A stretch of DNA of 64,000 bases from Thiofilum flexile DSM 14609 (lineage in GTDB: Bacteria; Pseudomonadota; Gammaproteobacteria; Thiotrichales; Thiotrichaceae), in NCBI RefSeq assembly GCF_000380185.1, contig NZ_KB904749.1:60511-124510 (forward strand). Direction: 5' to 3'. The notes beneath the pieces are model-generated. The model searched no databases and had not been told where the DNA came from. It was given only the letters and a program-made list of their open reading frames with translations. Position numbers and translations under genes: made by a program. Shown piece by piece: positions 16,793 through 26,323 of this stretch; positions within the stretch are counted from its first letter, which is position 1, and the number at the start of each line of letters is the position of its first letter.

Positions 16793-17638
16793 TTATACCC
16801 GACCCAGAGCAAAGCCCTTGGCGATATAATTACGCACAAACCAAATCACCAAGGCCCCCGGAATAATCGTGAGTACTCCAGCAGCAGCGAGTACCCCCCA
16901 ATCCATACCGGAGGCAGATACGGTACGGGTCATAGTCGCTGCAATTGGTTTAGCCGCGACGGACGTTAAAGTGCGGGCGAGTAATAACTCCACCCATGAA
17001 AACATAAAACAGAAAAAGGCCGTAACACCGATACCGGAGGCAATTAAGGGCATAAAAATACGGGTAAAAAAGCGTGTAAAACTATAGCCATCAATATAAG
17101 CAGTCTCATCAATCTCTTTCGGTACACCGGACATAAAACCTTCTAAAATCCATACCGCGAGTGGCACATTAAATAAACAATGGGCTAAGGCCACTCCAAT
17201 ATGTGTATCAAATAAACCCACCGAGCTATATAGCTGAAAAAAGGGCAAAGCAAATACCGCAGGGGGAGCCATGCGATTGGTGAGTAACCAGAAAAAGAGA
17301 TGTTTATCCCCTAGAAAACGATAGCGCGAAAAGGCATAGGCTGCGGGTAACGCTACAGTAATCGAAATCACGGTATTTAAGACTACATAGGTAATAGAGT
17401 TAATATAGCCGGAATACCACGAGGGATCGGTAAAGATTTTAATATAGTTATCTAGGGTTAAATGCTGAGGCCATAGGCTAAAGGTTGATAGTATCTCTTC
17501 ATTGGTTTTAAGGCTCATATTAATCAGCCAATAAATCGGTAAGAGTAAAAACACTAAATATACCGTCATGACTATACCTTGACGGCTAAAGCGTGATTTT
17601 TTAATAGGAGCAATACTCGATGTGGCTACCGTACTCAT
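16793..17638 (-). CDS. glpQ: Glycerol ABC transporter permease (second)
   Basis: MalG-type inner-membrane permease of 281 residues with about six membrane segments (IVMTVYLVFLLLPIYWLIN first). The EAA loop that contacts the ATPase is visible as EIDETAYIDGYSFTRFFTRIFMPL, and the segment LLTNRMAPPAVFALPFF is typical of this family. The start overlaps the glpP stop (ATGA, 17635-17638). It pairs with GlpP to form the channel, driven by GlpS/GlpT. The symbol here is the rhizobial glycerol-permease glpQ, not the E. coli glycerophosphodiesterase of the same name. Confidence 0.92.
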   Translation of the reverse strand: MSTVATSSIAPIKKSRFSRQGIVMTVYLVFLLLPIYWLINMSLKTNEEILSTFSLWPQHLTLDNYIKIFTDPSWYSGYINSITYVVLNTVISITVALPAAYAFSRYRFLGDKHLFFWLLTNRMAPPAVFALPFFQLYSSVGLFDTHIGVALAHCLFNVPLAVWILEGFMSGVPKEIDETAYIDGYSFTRFFTRIFMPLIASGIGVTAFFCFMFSWVELLLARTLTSVAAKPIAATMTRTVSASGMDWGVLAAAGVLTIIPGALVIWFVRNYIAKGFALGRV

Positions 17639-18510
17639 GATTTTTGCCCCTGTTTATCGAGGTGGGTCATGACGGTGTAAAAGACCCAACTGAGTAGCAA
17701 AATAATCAAGAAGTAGATAATGGAAAACGCCGCCGCAGGCCCTAAATCAAATTGCCCAATCGCCATTTTGACTAAATCAATGGAAAGGAAAGTGGTAGCA
17801 TTTCCGGGGCCGCCACCGGTGACAACAAAGGGTTCGGTATAGATCATAAAGCTATCCATAAAGCGCAATAGCACCGCAATTAACAGTACTCCACGCATTT
17901 TAGGGAGCTGAATATAGCGAAAAATGGCCCAAGTACTCGCACCATCAATACGTGCGGCTTGGTAATAAGCTTCTGGTATGGATTGCAGTCCGGCATAACA
18001 TAATAAGGCCACCAGTGAGGTCCAATGCCATACATCCATCACCACGACCGTGATCCATGCATCGGCAATATTCTGGGTATAGTTATAATCAATACCGAGT
18101 GCTTTCATGCTGGCACCGAGTAAACCAATATCGACCCGTCCAAAGATTTGCCAAATGGTGCCCACCACATTCCAAGGAATTAATAGAGGTAAAGACATTA
18201 AAACTAAACACACCGGAACCGCCCAGCCTTTTTTGGGCATATTCATGGCAATAAAAATACCGAGCGGAATTTCAATTGCTAAAATCACCGCACTGAAAAT
18301 AAATTGCCGAATGAGGGCATCATGAAAACGCTCGGAATTAACAATCTCTTCAAACCACTGTAATCCGGCCCAGAAAAATTGATTATTACCAAAGGTATCT
18401 TGCACCGAGTAATTGACCACCGTCATGAGTGGAATCACCGCACTAAAAGCCACTAGTAATACGACGGGGAGTACCATCCACCACGCTTTATTATTCCAAG
18501 TCTTATTCAT
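17635..18510 (-). CDS. glpP: Glycerol ABC transporter permease (first)
   Basis: MalF-type permease of 291 residues with six likely membrane segments, beginning NKAWWMVLPVVLLVAFSAVIP. The EAA loop is SIPEAYYQAARIDGASTWAIFRYIQLPK. The start is taken at ATG 18510 because GGAGG lies 8 bases upstream and the ATG overlaps the glpT stop as ATGA; the frame also runs to 18537. It sits between the ATPase genes and glpQ in the same transcript and forms the membrane channel with GlpQ. Confidence 0.92.
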   Translation of the reverse strand: MNKTWNNKAWWMVLPVVLLVAFSAVIPLMTVVNYSVQDTFGNNQFFWAGLQWFEEIVNSERFHDALIRQFIFSAVILAIEIPLGIFIAMNMPKKGWAVPVCLVLMSLPLLIPWNVVGTIWQIFGRVDIGLLGASMKALGIDYNYTQNIADAWITVVVMDVWHWTSLVALLCYAGLQSIPEAYYQAARIDGASTWAIFRYIQLPKMRGVLLIAVLLRFMDSFMIYTEPFVVTGGGPGNATTFLSIDLVKMAIGQFDLGPAAAFSIIYFLIILLLSWVFYTVMTHLDKQGQKS

Positions 18511-19598
18511 AGGGTGTCCTCCGCTGTGATTAACCAATCGTTGGCATACAGATGAATATGAGCCGCATCAAAACTTAAATAGGTGTATTCAGGGCTAACA
18601 GCCACCTGATCCGGCACAATCACATTGATGATTAAATCTTGAAACGCGGTACGTACTATTTTATGGCGTCCAATATCTTCAATACGTTGAATCGTGACAG
18701 GGATACTATTAAAAGTGGGTTCACGGTGTAGACTGAGAAACTCAGGGCGGATACCCAAGGCTAAGGATGTATTAGGCGCTGGGGTATAACTTTGCGGTAG
18801 ATACAGCGTTTGATCATGAAAAGAGACTTGGCGGCCAGCGACTTGTACGGGTAATACATTCATGCCGGGGCTACCAATGAAGTAGCCTACGAAAGTATGA
18901 GCAGGGCGTTCAAATAAGGCTTGGGGGGTGCCCATTTGCACCACATAGCCGTCATACATCACCACGACTTGATCGGCAAAGGTTAAGGCTTCGGTTTGAT
19001 CATGAGTGACATAGATCATGGTGCGCTGGCTTTTTTGATGCAACGCTTTGAGTTGCATCCGTAATAACCACTTTAAATGGGGATCAATCACCGTCAGCGG
19101 TTCATCAAATAAAATAGCGGCGACATCTTGCCGAATCAGGCCACGTCCTAGGGATATTTTTTGTTTAGCATCGGCGGTTAAACCTTGCGCTTTTTTCTTT
19201 AAATCACCGCTCATTTCGAGTAGTTGGGCGATTTCTTGTACGCGCGTTTTAATCGTTGCTTCATCCACTTTGCGATTGCGTAGTGGAAAGGCCAGATTGT
19301 CATAGACCGTCATGGTGTCGTAGACCACGGGAAATTGGAATACTTGGGCAATTTGGCGTTGTTCGGTTGGTAGCTGGGTGACGTCTTGCCCGTCAAATAA
19401 GACTTGGCCTTGGCTTGGATGTAATAGACCAGAAATAATATTGAGTAAGGTTGATTTGCCACAGCCCGAAGAACCCAATAGGGCATAGGCTTTGCCATCT
19501 TCCCAAGTCAGGTCAATTTGCTTTAAGGCATAGTCACTGGGTGCTTGAGGATGAGGTAGGTAACTATGTGCCAGTTGTTTGAGATAAATTTCAGCCAT
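18507..19598 (-). CDS. glpT: Glycerol ABC transporter ATPase T (degenerate signature motif)
   Basis: MalK-like ATPase of 363 residues with a C-terminal TOBE-type regulatory part. Walker A is GSSGCGKST near residue 43, Walker B is AILFDEPLTVID, and the H-loop YVTHDQTEAL is normal. The signature, normally LSGGQ, reads LTADAKQKISLGRGL, so Ser and both Gly are missing. The partner ATPase GlpS has the opposite defect, so the pair probably forms one good and one degenerate ATP site. The gene lies 11 bases after glpS and overlaps glpP. The symbol follows the rhizobial glycerol operon and is not the E. coli G3P antiporter GlpT. Confidence 0.9.
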   Translation of the reverse strand: MAEIYLKQLAHSYLPHPQAPSDYALKQIDLTWEDGKAYALLGSSGCGKSTLLNIISGLLHPSQGQVLFDGQDVTQLPTEQRQIAQVFQFPVVYDTMTVYDNLAFPLRNRKVDEATIKTRVQEIAQLLEMSGDLKKKAQGLTADAKQKISLGRGLIRQDVAAILFDEPLTVIDPHLKWLLRMQLKALHQKSQRTMIYVTHDQTEALTFADQVVVMYDGYVVQMGTPQALFERPAHTFVGYFIGSPGMNVLPVQVAGRQVSFHDQTLYLPQSYTPAPNTSLALGIRPEFLSLHREPTFNSIPVTIQRIEDIGRHKIVRTAFQDLIINVIVPDQVAVSPEYTYLSFDAAHIHLYANDWLITAEDTL

Positions 19599-19609
19599 CT
19601 AGACTACCT

Positions 19610-20698
19610 TTAGGCTGCTTGAGCCAGTGAAGGGGGAGACATCCACTTACCTTGCTCATTAAAGCAATACACTTGTTCGGGGGCGACATAGAGTGTTATG
19701 GCACTGCCTAAGGGGAAATCATGTATGCCACCCACCAGAGCGACCCAACGCTCCTCTTCGTGTTTGAGGTGAATAAAGCTTTCGGAGCCAGAGAGTTCTA
19801 CAACCGTGACTTGGGTATGAAAAGCAAGATCATGGGGGCTACTCGGTTGCAGAGTGAAATGATGCGGTCTAAAGCCTAAGGTATAGGGGGCATCGGGTAG
19901 TGTTTGTAGCGCAAGGGGGCAAGCGAGTACTTGACCTTTTAGTGTTTTAAGCAGCTGATTTTGTTTGGTTACAGACAGGGTATTGAGCGGAGGATCAGAA
20001 AAGACCTGTGCGGTGGTGAGGGTTTGCGGATAACGATAGACCTCTAAGGTATTACCCATTTGAGTCACCTGACCTTGATGTAGGGTGATGGTATTCCCCC
20101 CTAGTAATAATGCCTCGGTAGGTTCAGTGGTGGTATAGACAAATACGGCACCGGAAGCGGTAAAAATACGTGGTAATTCAACCCGTAATTCCTCACGCAG
20201 TTTATAGTCTAGATTGGCTAAGGGTTCATCAAGTAATACTAAGTCGGCCTCTTTGACTAAGGCACGTGCTAAAGCACAGCGCTGTTGTTGCCCACCGGAT
20301 AATTCTAGCGGCCTACGCTTTAGCATAGGGGTGAGTTTGAGCAATTCGGCGGCTTCATGTACTTTGGCTTGAATGGTTTTTTTAGGTAGACCCCGAATTT
20401 TGAGAGGAGAAGCAATATTCTCGTAGACGCTTAAGGAGGGATAGTTAATAAACTGCTGATAAACCATCGCGACATTACGTTCTTGTACGGGTTTAGCGGT
20501 GACATCCTGTCCTTGCCACAGTATGCGCCCCGTGGTCGGTTTATCTAAACCCGCCATTAAACGCATGAGGCTAGTCTTACCGGCTAGGGTCGCGCCTAAC
20601 AGCACATTCAAACTACCCGCTGCTAAGGTAAGGGTGGTGGGATGAATATGAGTATCCCGTCCAACGACTTTGGAAACGTGATCCACGGTCAAGCTCAT
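19610..20698 (-). CDS. glpS: Glycerol ABC transporter ATPase S (H-loop histidine absent)
   Basis: MalK-like ATPase of 362 residues. Walker A is GATLAGKTS near residues 35-43, the signature [15 protein letters not shown] is intact, and Walker B is LVLLDEPLANLD. Where the H-loop His is expected (canonical VTHDQ) the sequence reads TTTEPTEALLL, so the histidine that senses the gamma-phosphate is missing. A C-terminal TOBE-like part follows (LGFRPHHFTL, VVELSGSESFIHL). It is second in the operon, after glpD. With GlpT it would make an asymmetric motor for glycerol import. Confidence 0.9.
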   Translation of the reverse strand: MSLTVDHVSKVVGRDTHIHPTTLTLAAGSLNVLLGATLAGKTSLMRLMAGLDKPTTGRILWQGQDVTAKPVQERNVAMVYQQFINYPSLSVYENIASPLKIRGLPKKTIQAKVHEAAELLKLTPMLKRRPLELSGGQQQRCALARALVKEADLVLLDEPLANLDYKLREELRVELPRIFTASGAVFVYTTTEPTEALLLGGNTITLHQGQVTQMGNTLEVYRYPQTLTTAQVFSDPPLNTLSVTKQNQLLKTLKGQVLACPLALQTLPDAPYTLGFRPHHFTLQPSSPHDLAFHTQVTVVELSGSESFIHLKHEEERWVALVGGIHDFPLGSAITLYVAPEQVYCFNEQGKWMSPPSLAQAA

Positions 20699-20726
20699 GT
20701 TGTCTCCTCCTGCAATGTGTCGCTAT

Positions 20727-22232
20727 TTAAAGGTTAGCAAACCACTCCATGAAATAGTTACGCTCATCCAGAGTCATATGCAAGCCTAATTTAGTGCGTC
20801 GCCATAAAATCGCCTCGCTACTGCTTGCCCATTCCTCTTCACACAGGAAATAGACTTCGCGTTCGGTGAGGGTTGCGCCAAAGTATTGACCCATGTCACT
20901 TAATTGTTGGGCATTTGCCAGCATATCCCACGCTCGCGTCCCATAACGTCGGATTAAACTCTGCGCCCACGCCGGCGTTAAAAACGTATAGTCTTGCTGT
21001 AAACGGCTAAGCAGTTGAGGTAATGCAGTGATGGCAAAATTACCTCCTGCTAAGGGGGCGGCATACGTCCAAGGGGCGGTTTGCTGTGGGTAATAGGGCT
21101 GTAATTTGTGCAGAGCATCTTCAGCTAAGCGTCGATAGGTAGTGATCTTGCCGCCAAATACATTAAGCAAAGGAGTCTTCCCGTTCTCATCACTGACCGC
21201 TAAGACATAGTCGCGGGTGGCTTCTTGTGCGGCACTCGCCCCATCATCGTACAACGGGCGGACACCCGCATAAGTCCAAACTACTTGAGCGGGGGTAATA
21301 GGGTTTTTGAAATACTCACTCGCGGCCTTACAAAGATAATCAATTTCTTCTGGTGTAATTGCTATATGGCCTAAACCTGTAGTGTGATCGCAGTCTGTAG
21401 TACCTATGAGAGTAAAATTCTGTTCATAGGGAATAGCAAAAATAATGCGCCCATCCCCATTTTGGAAAATATAGGCTCGATCATGTTCATATACTTTAGG
21501 CACGACAATGTGACTACCCCGCACGAGTCGGACATGGTGTTGTGCGGTGGGTAGTAGTGCCGTTTGATGTAAGAACTGATCAACCCAAGGGCCTGCAGCA
21601 TTAACCAAGCCTTTAGCCTGAATCAAGGTAGGTGCATTTTGTCGTGCTGTGCTGAGGGTAATATCCCAATGTTCTGCTTGGCGCTGGGCATGAGTGCATT
21701 GGGTTTGGGTTAAAATCGTAGCACCGCGTTGTTGTGCATCTAGGGCATTTAAGACCACAAGACGAGCATCATCCACCCAACAGTCAGAGTACTCAAAGCC
21801 TTTGCTATAGCCGGAGGCTAACGGTTTGCCAGTAATATCAGTGGTTAAATCAATGGTTTTAGTAGCAGGTAAGAGCTTACGCCCTCCTAGATGGTCATAC
21901 ATCAATAACCCTAAGCGGATCATCCATTGGGGACGTAGTTCGGTATTATGAGGCAAGATAAAGCGTAAAGGCCAAATAATATGTGGGGCGTTTTTAAGCA
22001 GAACCTCACGCTCGGATAAGGCTTCCCGCACTAAACGAAATTCGTAATGCTCTAAATAGCGCAAACCTCCATGGATCAGCTTAGTGCTTGCTGAAGAGGT
22101 TCCTTGTGCTAAATCGCCTTGCTCAATCAAGACGACTTTCAGCCCTCGCCCCGCCGCATCACGCGCAATACCACAGCCATTAATACCGCCACCGATAATG
22201 GCTAAGTCATACTGGTTTGGACGATTAGACAT
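20727..22232 (-). CDS. glpD: Aerobic glycerol-3-phosphate dehydrogenase
   Basis: FAD enzyme at the inner face of the membrane that oxidises sn-glycerol-3-phosphate to dihydroxyacetone phosphate and passes electrons to quinone. The N-terminal dinucleotide fold is LAIIGGGINGCGIARDAAGRGL; SSASTKLIHGGLRYLEHYEF and KGLVNAAGPWVD are family hallmarks. Taking ATG 22232 gives 501 residues, the E. coli GlpD length; the frame is open to 22244. It is the first gene of the minus-strand operon that runs through the transporter to glpK, so uptake, phosphorylation and oxidation of glycerol are encoded together. No glpR-type repressor is adjacent. Confidence 0.96.
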   Translation of the reverse strand: MSNRPNQYDLAIIGGGINGCGIARDAAGRGLKVVLIEQGDLAQGTSSASTKLIHGGLRYLEHYEFRLVREALSEREVLLKNAPHIIWPLRFILPHNTELRPQWMIRLGLLMYDHLGGRKLLPATKTIDLTTDITGKPLASGYSKGFEYSDCWVDDARLVVLNALDAQQRGATILTQTQCTHAQRQAEHWDITLSTARQNAPTLIQAKGLVNAAGPWVDQFLHQTALLPTAQHHVRLVRGSHIVVPKVYEHDRAYIFQNGDGRIIFAIPYEQNFTLIGTTDCDHTTGLGHIAITPEEIDYLCKAASEYFKNPITPAQVVWTYAGVRPLYDDGASAAQEATRDYVLAVSDENGKTPLLNVFGGKITTYRRLAEDALHKLQPYYPQQTAPWTYAAPLAGGNFAITALPQLLSRLQQDYTFLTPAWAQSLIRRYGTRAWDMLANAQQLSDMGQYFGATLTEREVYFLCEEEWASSSEAILWRRTKLGLHMTLDERNYFMEWFANL

Positions 22233-22458
22233 ACTACACCACATACAAACTGTTTATGTAATGAAAATAGTATCGGTGTTTATGGGGGTTTAAGCAAATC
22301 TAGCCTCTATGGGCGTGGTTGTTAAGGCATTATTTTGTATAACCCTATTGGAGTCAGTACCTAAAACCCCCCATAATCCTCCTAGGCATGAAGCCATCAA
22401 GGGGAGGGTCGTGAGAACACCTCCTGACATTGCTAATTACGAGCGGGTGAGCATTTTT

Positions 22459-22839
22459 ATGAAAGAGAAAGATACTGAAGTCGATTTTGAGGCTGCCTAT
22501 GATGCTTTCATCGTAGACGTTAAGCAAAACGGACAAGTGTGGGGCTTAAATTCGGAGGATGGCTGGGCGACCTGTCCCTCTGCATTTTTTGAGGAAACGG
22601 ATGTTATTCCCTTCTGGTCAACAGAAGCCGCCGCACGTGGGCATTGTAGCGAGGAATGGAGTGGCTATCAGCCAGAGGCAATTAGTTTAGAAGAGTTTGT
22701 CACCGATTGGCTGCCGGGTATGCATGAGGATGATTTGCTCATTGGCCCGAATTGGGATGAGGAGCTGGAAGGATTGGAGATTGAGCCTCAAGATCTCGCC
22801 GCCGAATTGGGTCAAGGTCTAGAGGATCAGCAGGAGTAA
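22459..22839 (+). CDS. DUF2750 family protein
   Basis: A 126-residue acidic soluble protein matching DUF2750: FIVDVKQNGQVWGLNSEDGWA, then FWSTEAAARGHC and LEEFVTDWLPGM. ATG 22459 is chosen because GGGTGAG lies at normal distance and it gives the family length; the frame is open to 22309 but the extra part does not resemble the family. The function is unknown. It is followed after 3 bases by the TauE/SafE exporter, so the two are likely an operon, and it is divergent from glpD. Confidence 0.8.
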   Translation: MKEKDTEVDFEAAYDAFIVDVKQNGQVWGLNSEDGWATCPSAFFEETDVIPFWSTEAAARGHCSEEWSGYQPEAISLEEFVTDWLPGMHEDDLLIGPNWDEELEGLEIEPQDLAAELGQGLEDQQE

Positions 22840-22842
22840 TAT

Positions 22843-23613
22843 ATGTTAGCAGTGGATGGGTGGGGACTAGTAGCTATTGGGATAGCGGGTATTCTGGCGG
22901 GGCTGATTAATGCGCTAGCTGGCGGTGGTACATTGGTGACGTTTCCGACTTTAGTAGCACTTGGTATTCCCCCCATCGCTGCGAATGTAACCAGTACGGT
23001 GGCCTTATGTCCGGGGTATTTAGGGGCAACGCTGGCACAATGGAAGGAGATTAGGGCACAACAGCATTATTGGCCTTGGGTTTTACCCATAGCCGTTTTC
23101 GGTGGTTTGGTAGGCGCGTTATTATTATTACAAACTGATGAAAAGGTATTTAGTAGTTTAGTCCCTTGGCTCATTCTATTGGCCTCTATCTTATTAGCCT
23201 TACAAAATCCATTACGCAATTGGCTAAAGCAGCGGCTACAAAATCCGGCTCATGCCCATTTACCCGTGTGGTGGGTAGTCCCCTTAGTGTGTTTAGGCGC
23301 TATTTATGGTGGCTATTTTGGTGCGGGGTTGAGCGTCATTATTTTAGCGGTATTAGCCTTGGTATTAGAAGGAACCTTGACAGAGCTAAATGCGCTTAAA
23401 CAAGCGGTCGCGTTTTGTGTCAATGTGGCTGCCGCCGTATTCTTTTTATTTTCTGGTGAAGTGGTTTGGTTAGCGGCGGGGATAATGGCAATCGGCGCTT
23501 TAATCGGTGGTATGTTGGGTGGCAAATTAGCAGGCTTTATTAATCCGAATCATTTACGAACCTTAGTTGTTACCTTGGGTATTACGATTGCATTAGTGTA
23601 TTGGTTTAAGTAG
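22843..23613 (+). CDS. TSUP (TauE/SafE) family membrane exporter
   Basis: Integral membrane protein of 256 residues with about eight hydrophobic segments and the duplicated TSUP motifs: GLINALAGGGTLVTFPTLVALGI near the start and GAIYGGYFGAGLSVIILAVL near residue 150. Members export sulfite, sulfoacetate or related anions; the substrate cannot be told here. It is translated just after the DUF2750 gene. In a sulfur-oxidising lineage a sulfite exporter would make sense, but that depends on the tentative host assignment. Confidence 0.88.
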   Translation: MLAVDGWGLVAIGIAGILAGLINALAGGGTLVTFPTLVALGIPPIAANVTSTVALCPGYLGATLAQWKEIRAQQHYWPWVLPIAVFGGLVGALLLLQTDEKVFSSLVPWLILLASILLALQNPLRNWLKQRLQNPAHAHLPVWWVVPLVCLGAIYGGYFGAGLSVIILAVLALVLEGTLTELNALKQAVAFCVNVAAAVFFLFSGEVVWLAAGIMAIGALIGGMLGGKLAGFINPNHLRTLVVTLGITIALVYWFK

Positions 23614-23652
23614 CCTTTTTATGTTGTTGTCATGATTTTTCCAAAAGACAAT

Positions 23653-23687
23653 CCAGCCGCTCTTTTTAGCAAATAGGAGTCGGCTGG
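23653..23687. terminator. Hairpin between convergent genes
   Basis: CCAGCCG (23653-23659) and CGGCTGG (23681-23687) form a perfect 7-bp GC-rich stem with a 21-base loop between the ends of the exporter (+) and dehydrogenase (-) genes. A T-run (GGGGGCTTTTTT) follows about 15 bases downstream on the plus strand rather than directly, so it is a weak terminator candidate. Confidence 0.35.
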
Positions 23688-23722
23688 GCGATGCTGAAAG
23701 GGGGCTTTTTTCTGTATTAGTC

Positions 23723-25012
23723 TTACCATGCAGTAGGCTGATAATCCTTTAAAAACTTACCATAAACCAAGCCCTTATTATTCACAGCATCAAAAATAGG
23801 TACAAGTACTCGTGCTGCGCCATCAATGCAGTCTAGTGGTGGCACAATTCCCTTGCGGCGGTTACGCTCTTTTATTGGGAAGGGATTTTCTTGTGTTACC
23901 CAGCCGGTATCAACACTATTCATGTAGATTCCAACCTGCTGATAATCCTGTGCGGATGTTCGTGTCATCATATTTAAGGCGGCTTTTGCCATATTAGTAT
24001 GAGGGTGGCGGTGGGTTTTATTTTCACGATTAAATTGCCCCTCCATCGCTGATACATTTACAATAAAGCGTTGTGGGAAAGGTGATTGCATCATTAACGG
24101 TTTCAAACGACTATTGAATAAAAAGGGAGCCATTGCATTTATAATTTGGGTCTCTAAATACTCTACCGTATCTACCGATTCTAATGTGCTTAACCAAGAG
24201 TTATGGGGTCGCCTATCCAGTGGTTCACCAAATTCATCCACTTTACTTTCTGTATGAATGTGATGATGTGTAGGAAGGCTCAAATAGTGCTGCTGATACT
24301 GCTCAAGTTGTTTATCCTTGAACGATCCCAAACAGTTACTGGCTGCAAGGGGTAAGCATTTCTGCTCACGAATAGCCATGGCTCGATAATAATCGTCAGA
24401 TTTTTTGATAGTTTGAGCGGCATTATTAATCAATATATCAATAGGTTGACCTTGAGTAGTCAAGTAACTAATAAAAGATTCTACGGTTGGGATATGTCGT
24501 AAATCTAAGCCATAGATAGTGAGACGTTGTTGCCATTCAGGGTAGTCTCTTTCTTGCATATAGCGAGCCACCGCGTCGTGTTTAAAGCGTGTGGTGACTA
24601 TGACATGCGCACCTGCTCGTAACAATTTTAAAGCAATTTCATAACCTATTTTGATACGCCCACCGGTGACTAGTGCAGCACGCCCGTTGAGGTCAGCGTT
24701 ATTAGTGCGTTGCTGGTAGTTATAGTCAGCACAATGTGGGCACAGTTGGTGATAAAAGTGGTGCACCTCAACATAGCGCTCCTTACAAATATAGCAACGG
24801 CGTGGTCGGAATAGGGTATGGCTGCTGGGTTGATAGTTAAGCAGGGTCTGGGGTTGTCCTAGCAGGGTGCCATCCTCAAGAAATAGGGGTTCTTGCCGAT
24901 AGCGTTGAGTCGCTGCGATAATGGCCTGATCATGCTGGGTTTGATAGTGTTTTTGGGATTGTTTTTGGGTTAGTGGGATTTGTTCTATTCCCGTATTGAA
25001 TGTGTTAGACAT
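23723..25012 (-). CDS. Short-chain dehydrogenase with N-terminal zinc ribbon and altered catalytic Tyr
   Basis: A 429-residue SDR-fold protein. Residues up to about 105 form an extra N-terminal part ending in a Cys-rich ribbon (CYICKERY, then CPHC). The Rossmann start is AALVTGGRIKIGYEIALKLL, with DILINNAA later, which shows NAD(P) binding. At the active site NVSAMEG keeps the Ser, but the YxxxK motif reads TNMAK, so Tyr is replaced by Thr while Lys stays. The reaction may thus differ from classical SDR chemistry. It follows the Mut7-C gene by 9 bases on the minus strand, implying co-transcription. The substrate is unknown. Confidence 0.85.
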   Translation of the reverse strand: MSNTFNTGIEQIPLTQKQSQKHYQTQHDQAIIAATQRYRQEPLFLEDGTLLGQPQTLLNYQPSSHTLFRPRRCYICKERYVEVHHFYHQLCPHCADYNYQQRTNNADLNGRAALVTGGRIKIGYEIALKLLRAGAHVIVTTRFKHDAVARYMQERDYPEWQQRLTIYGLDLRHIPTVESFISYLTTQGQPIDILINNAAQTIKKSDDYYRAMAIREQKCLPLAASNCLGSFKDKQLEQYQQHYLSLPTHHHIHTESKVDEFGEPLDRRPHNSWLSTLESVDTVEYLETQIINAMAPFLFNSRLKPLMMQSPFPQRFIVNVSAMEGQFNRENKTHRHPHTNMAKAALNMMTRTSAQDYQQVGIYMNSVDTGWVTQENPFPIKERNRRKGIVPPLDCIDGAARVLVPIFDAVNNKGLVYGKFLKDYQPTAW

Positions 25013-25021
25013 GACAGCCCC

Positions 25022-26076
25022 CTAGGCTACTTCTTGTAAAATTTGCATGATTTTTTTGAAATGCGAACCTTTCCAAAACACTTGTCCGCAGTTTTGGCAT
25101 TGTTGATAGTCTTGTTGCCACGCAAATACACCCGCAGGAACTAAGGCTTGAACACTATTTTTAGCAACAGGCTTAATGTGTCCATTACATTTTACGCAGT
25201 AGGTGAAGGGTTGAAAGGCCGAGTGTAATTGATAGTGCTGTACCACCTCTTTGAATTGTTGCTCAGGTAACACGTTTCTGATCCAACGCCCATATTTAAT
25301 TTTGGAGCGCTTGAGCAATCCTATATCGCGCGTGAGTAAAATACAGGTATGACTAGCGGCTATCTCAGCTAATACCGCATCACCATAGTCTTGGTTTTCA
25401 TGTAGACAGTTAAATCCGGCTAGACGTAAATAACGTGCTAGAGCACCTAAATGGACATCCAGTAAGAAACAGGGGCGAGGGGATGGCATGTAGGGTAATG
25501 GGTGAGTGGTGTCTTGATTGGGGTGTGGAAATACCTTGACCGTTTGCCCATCTTGCAAGAGATACTCAAAGCCTACCCATTGTTGATCGACTTGAATGGC
25601 ACCTACTTCGGTATGCGGAATACCTAATGCTTCAATACTGTCTTTAATCGAAGGGCGATCATCGAAGGCGTAGCTAATATCTTGATTGAGCATTTCTCCG
25701 GCTAAAAAATCATTACAGTCACCATAAAAACGAAAACTGACACGGTAAAGTTTATCGGTCAGCGCTATTTGTTGGTTAAGGTAAGCGGGCCATAGTTGAT
25801 GTAATAGAGCTTTGGCTTGGTTTTGATTCATAGAACCTAGGTCGGCTAGGTTTTTTACCCATAATTTATACTGGCTAATCAATACCGATTCGGTGATAGG
25901 TGCAAAGGGAGCATGAGGCGATGCAAGTAGTTTTTGGTAATGATGATCATCTTTATAGCCATACAATTGGGTCAATAGTTGGCGAGCTTGTGTGGTTTTG
26001 ATGTGTTTGAAAGGCCAAAATTTGACAACGATTTTAGCTTGATGCTTGAGAGTATTGGCAGAAATAGAGAAAGGCA
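25022..26076 (-). CDS. Mut7-C RNase-like domain protein with ubiquitin-like N-domain
   Basis: A protein of about 351 residues. After a helical N-terminal region comes a ubiquitin-like beta-grasp part (YRVSFRFYGDCNDFL, then SIKDSIEALGIPHTEVG), then the PIN-like Mut7-C domain with acidic residues in CFLLDVHLGALARYLRLAGF and ILLTRDIGLLKRS. It ends with a zinc ribbon (CVKCNGHI and CQNCGQVFW). ATG 26076 is chosen because GGAG lies 8 bases upstream; the frame is open to 26137. Mut7-C proteins are predicted RNases. It heads a two-gene unit with the zinc-ribbon SDR, so the two ribbons may act on a shared partner, an inference. Confidence 0.83.
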
Positions 26077-26323
26077 TAACATAATCTCCGTCAGTATCGC
26101 ACGAGTTTTGTCCCACTCTTAAACTCGCTTGAGCCAATAACAGAATATAGAGTTATGTTATCTCAATGGAATACGTGACTATTGTGCCGAATAAGCAAGT
26201 CACACAATGCTTCAATGACCGATGAGTCTTTTCTTGTGGGAAGATGGGATATGAGCACCCCCTTGATTCTTAATTAGAATACTAAATATTGGGGGATTTG
26301 CAAAGGGGCAGCCCGCTCTTAGA
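26077..26323. other. Intergenic region upstream of the Mut7-C gene
   Basis: No gene seen. It should contain the promoter for the minus-strand Mut7-C operon, but no convincing -35/-10 pair stands out. The right part runs into the IS-derived fragment at 26324. Confidence 0.4.

Noticed and set aside
22309..22458. N-terminal extension of the DUF2750 gene
   Set aside because: The extension has no family similarity, and a well-spaced ribosome site lies before ATG 22459.
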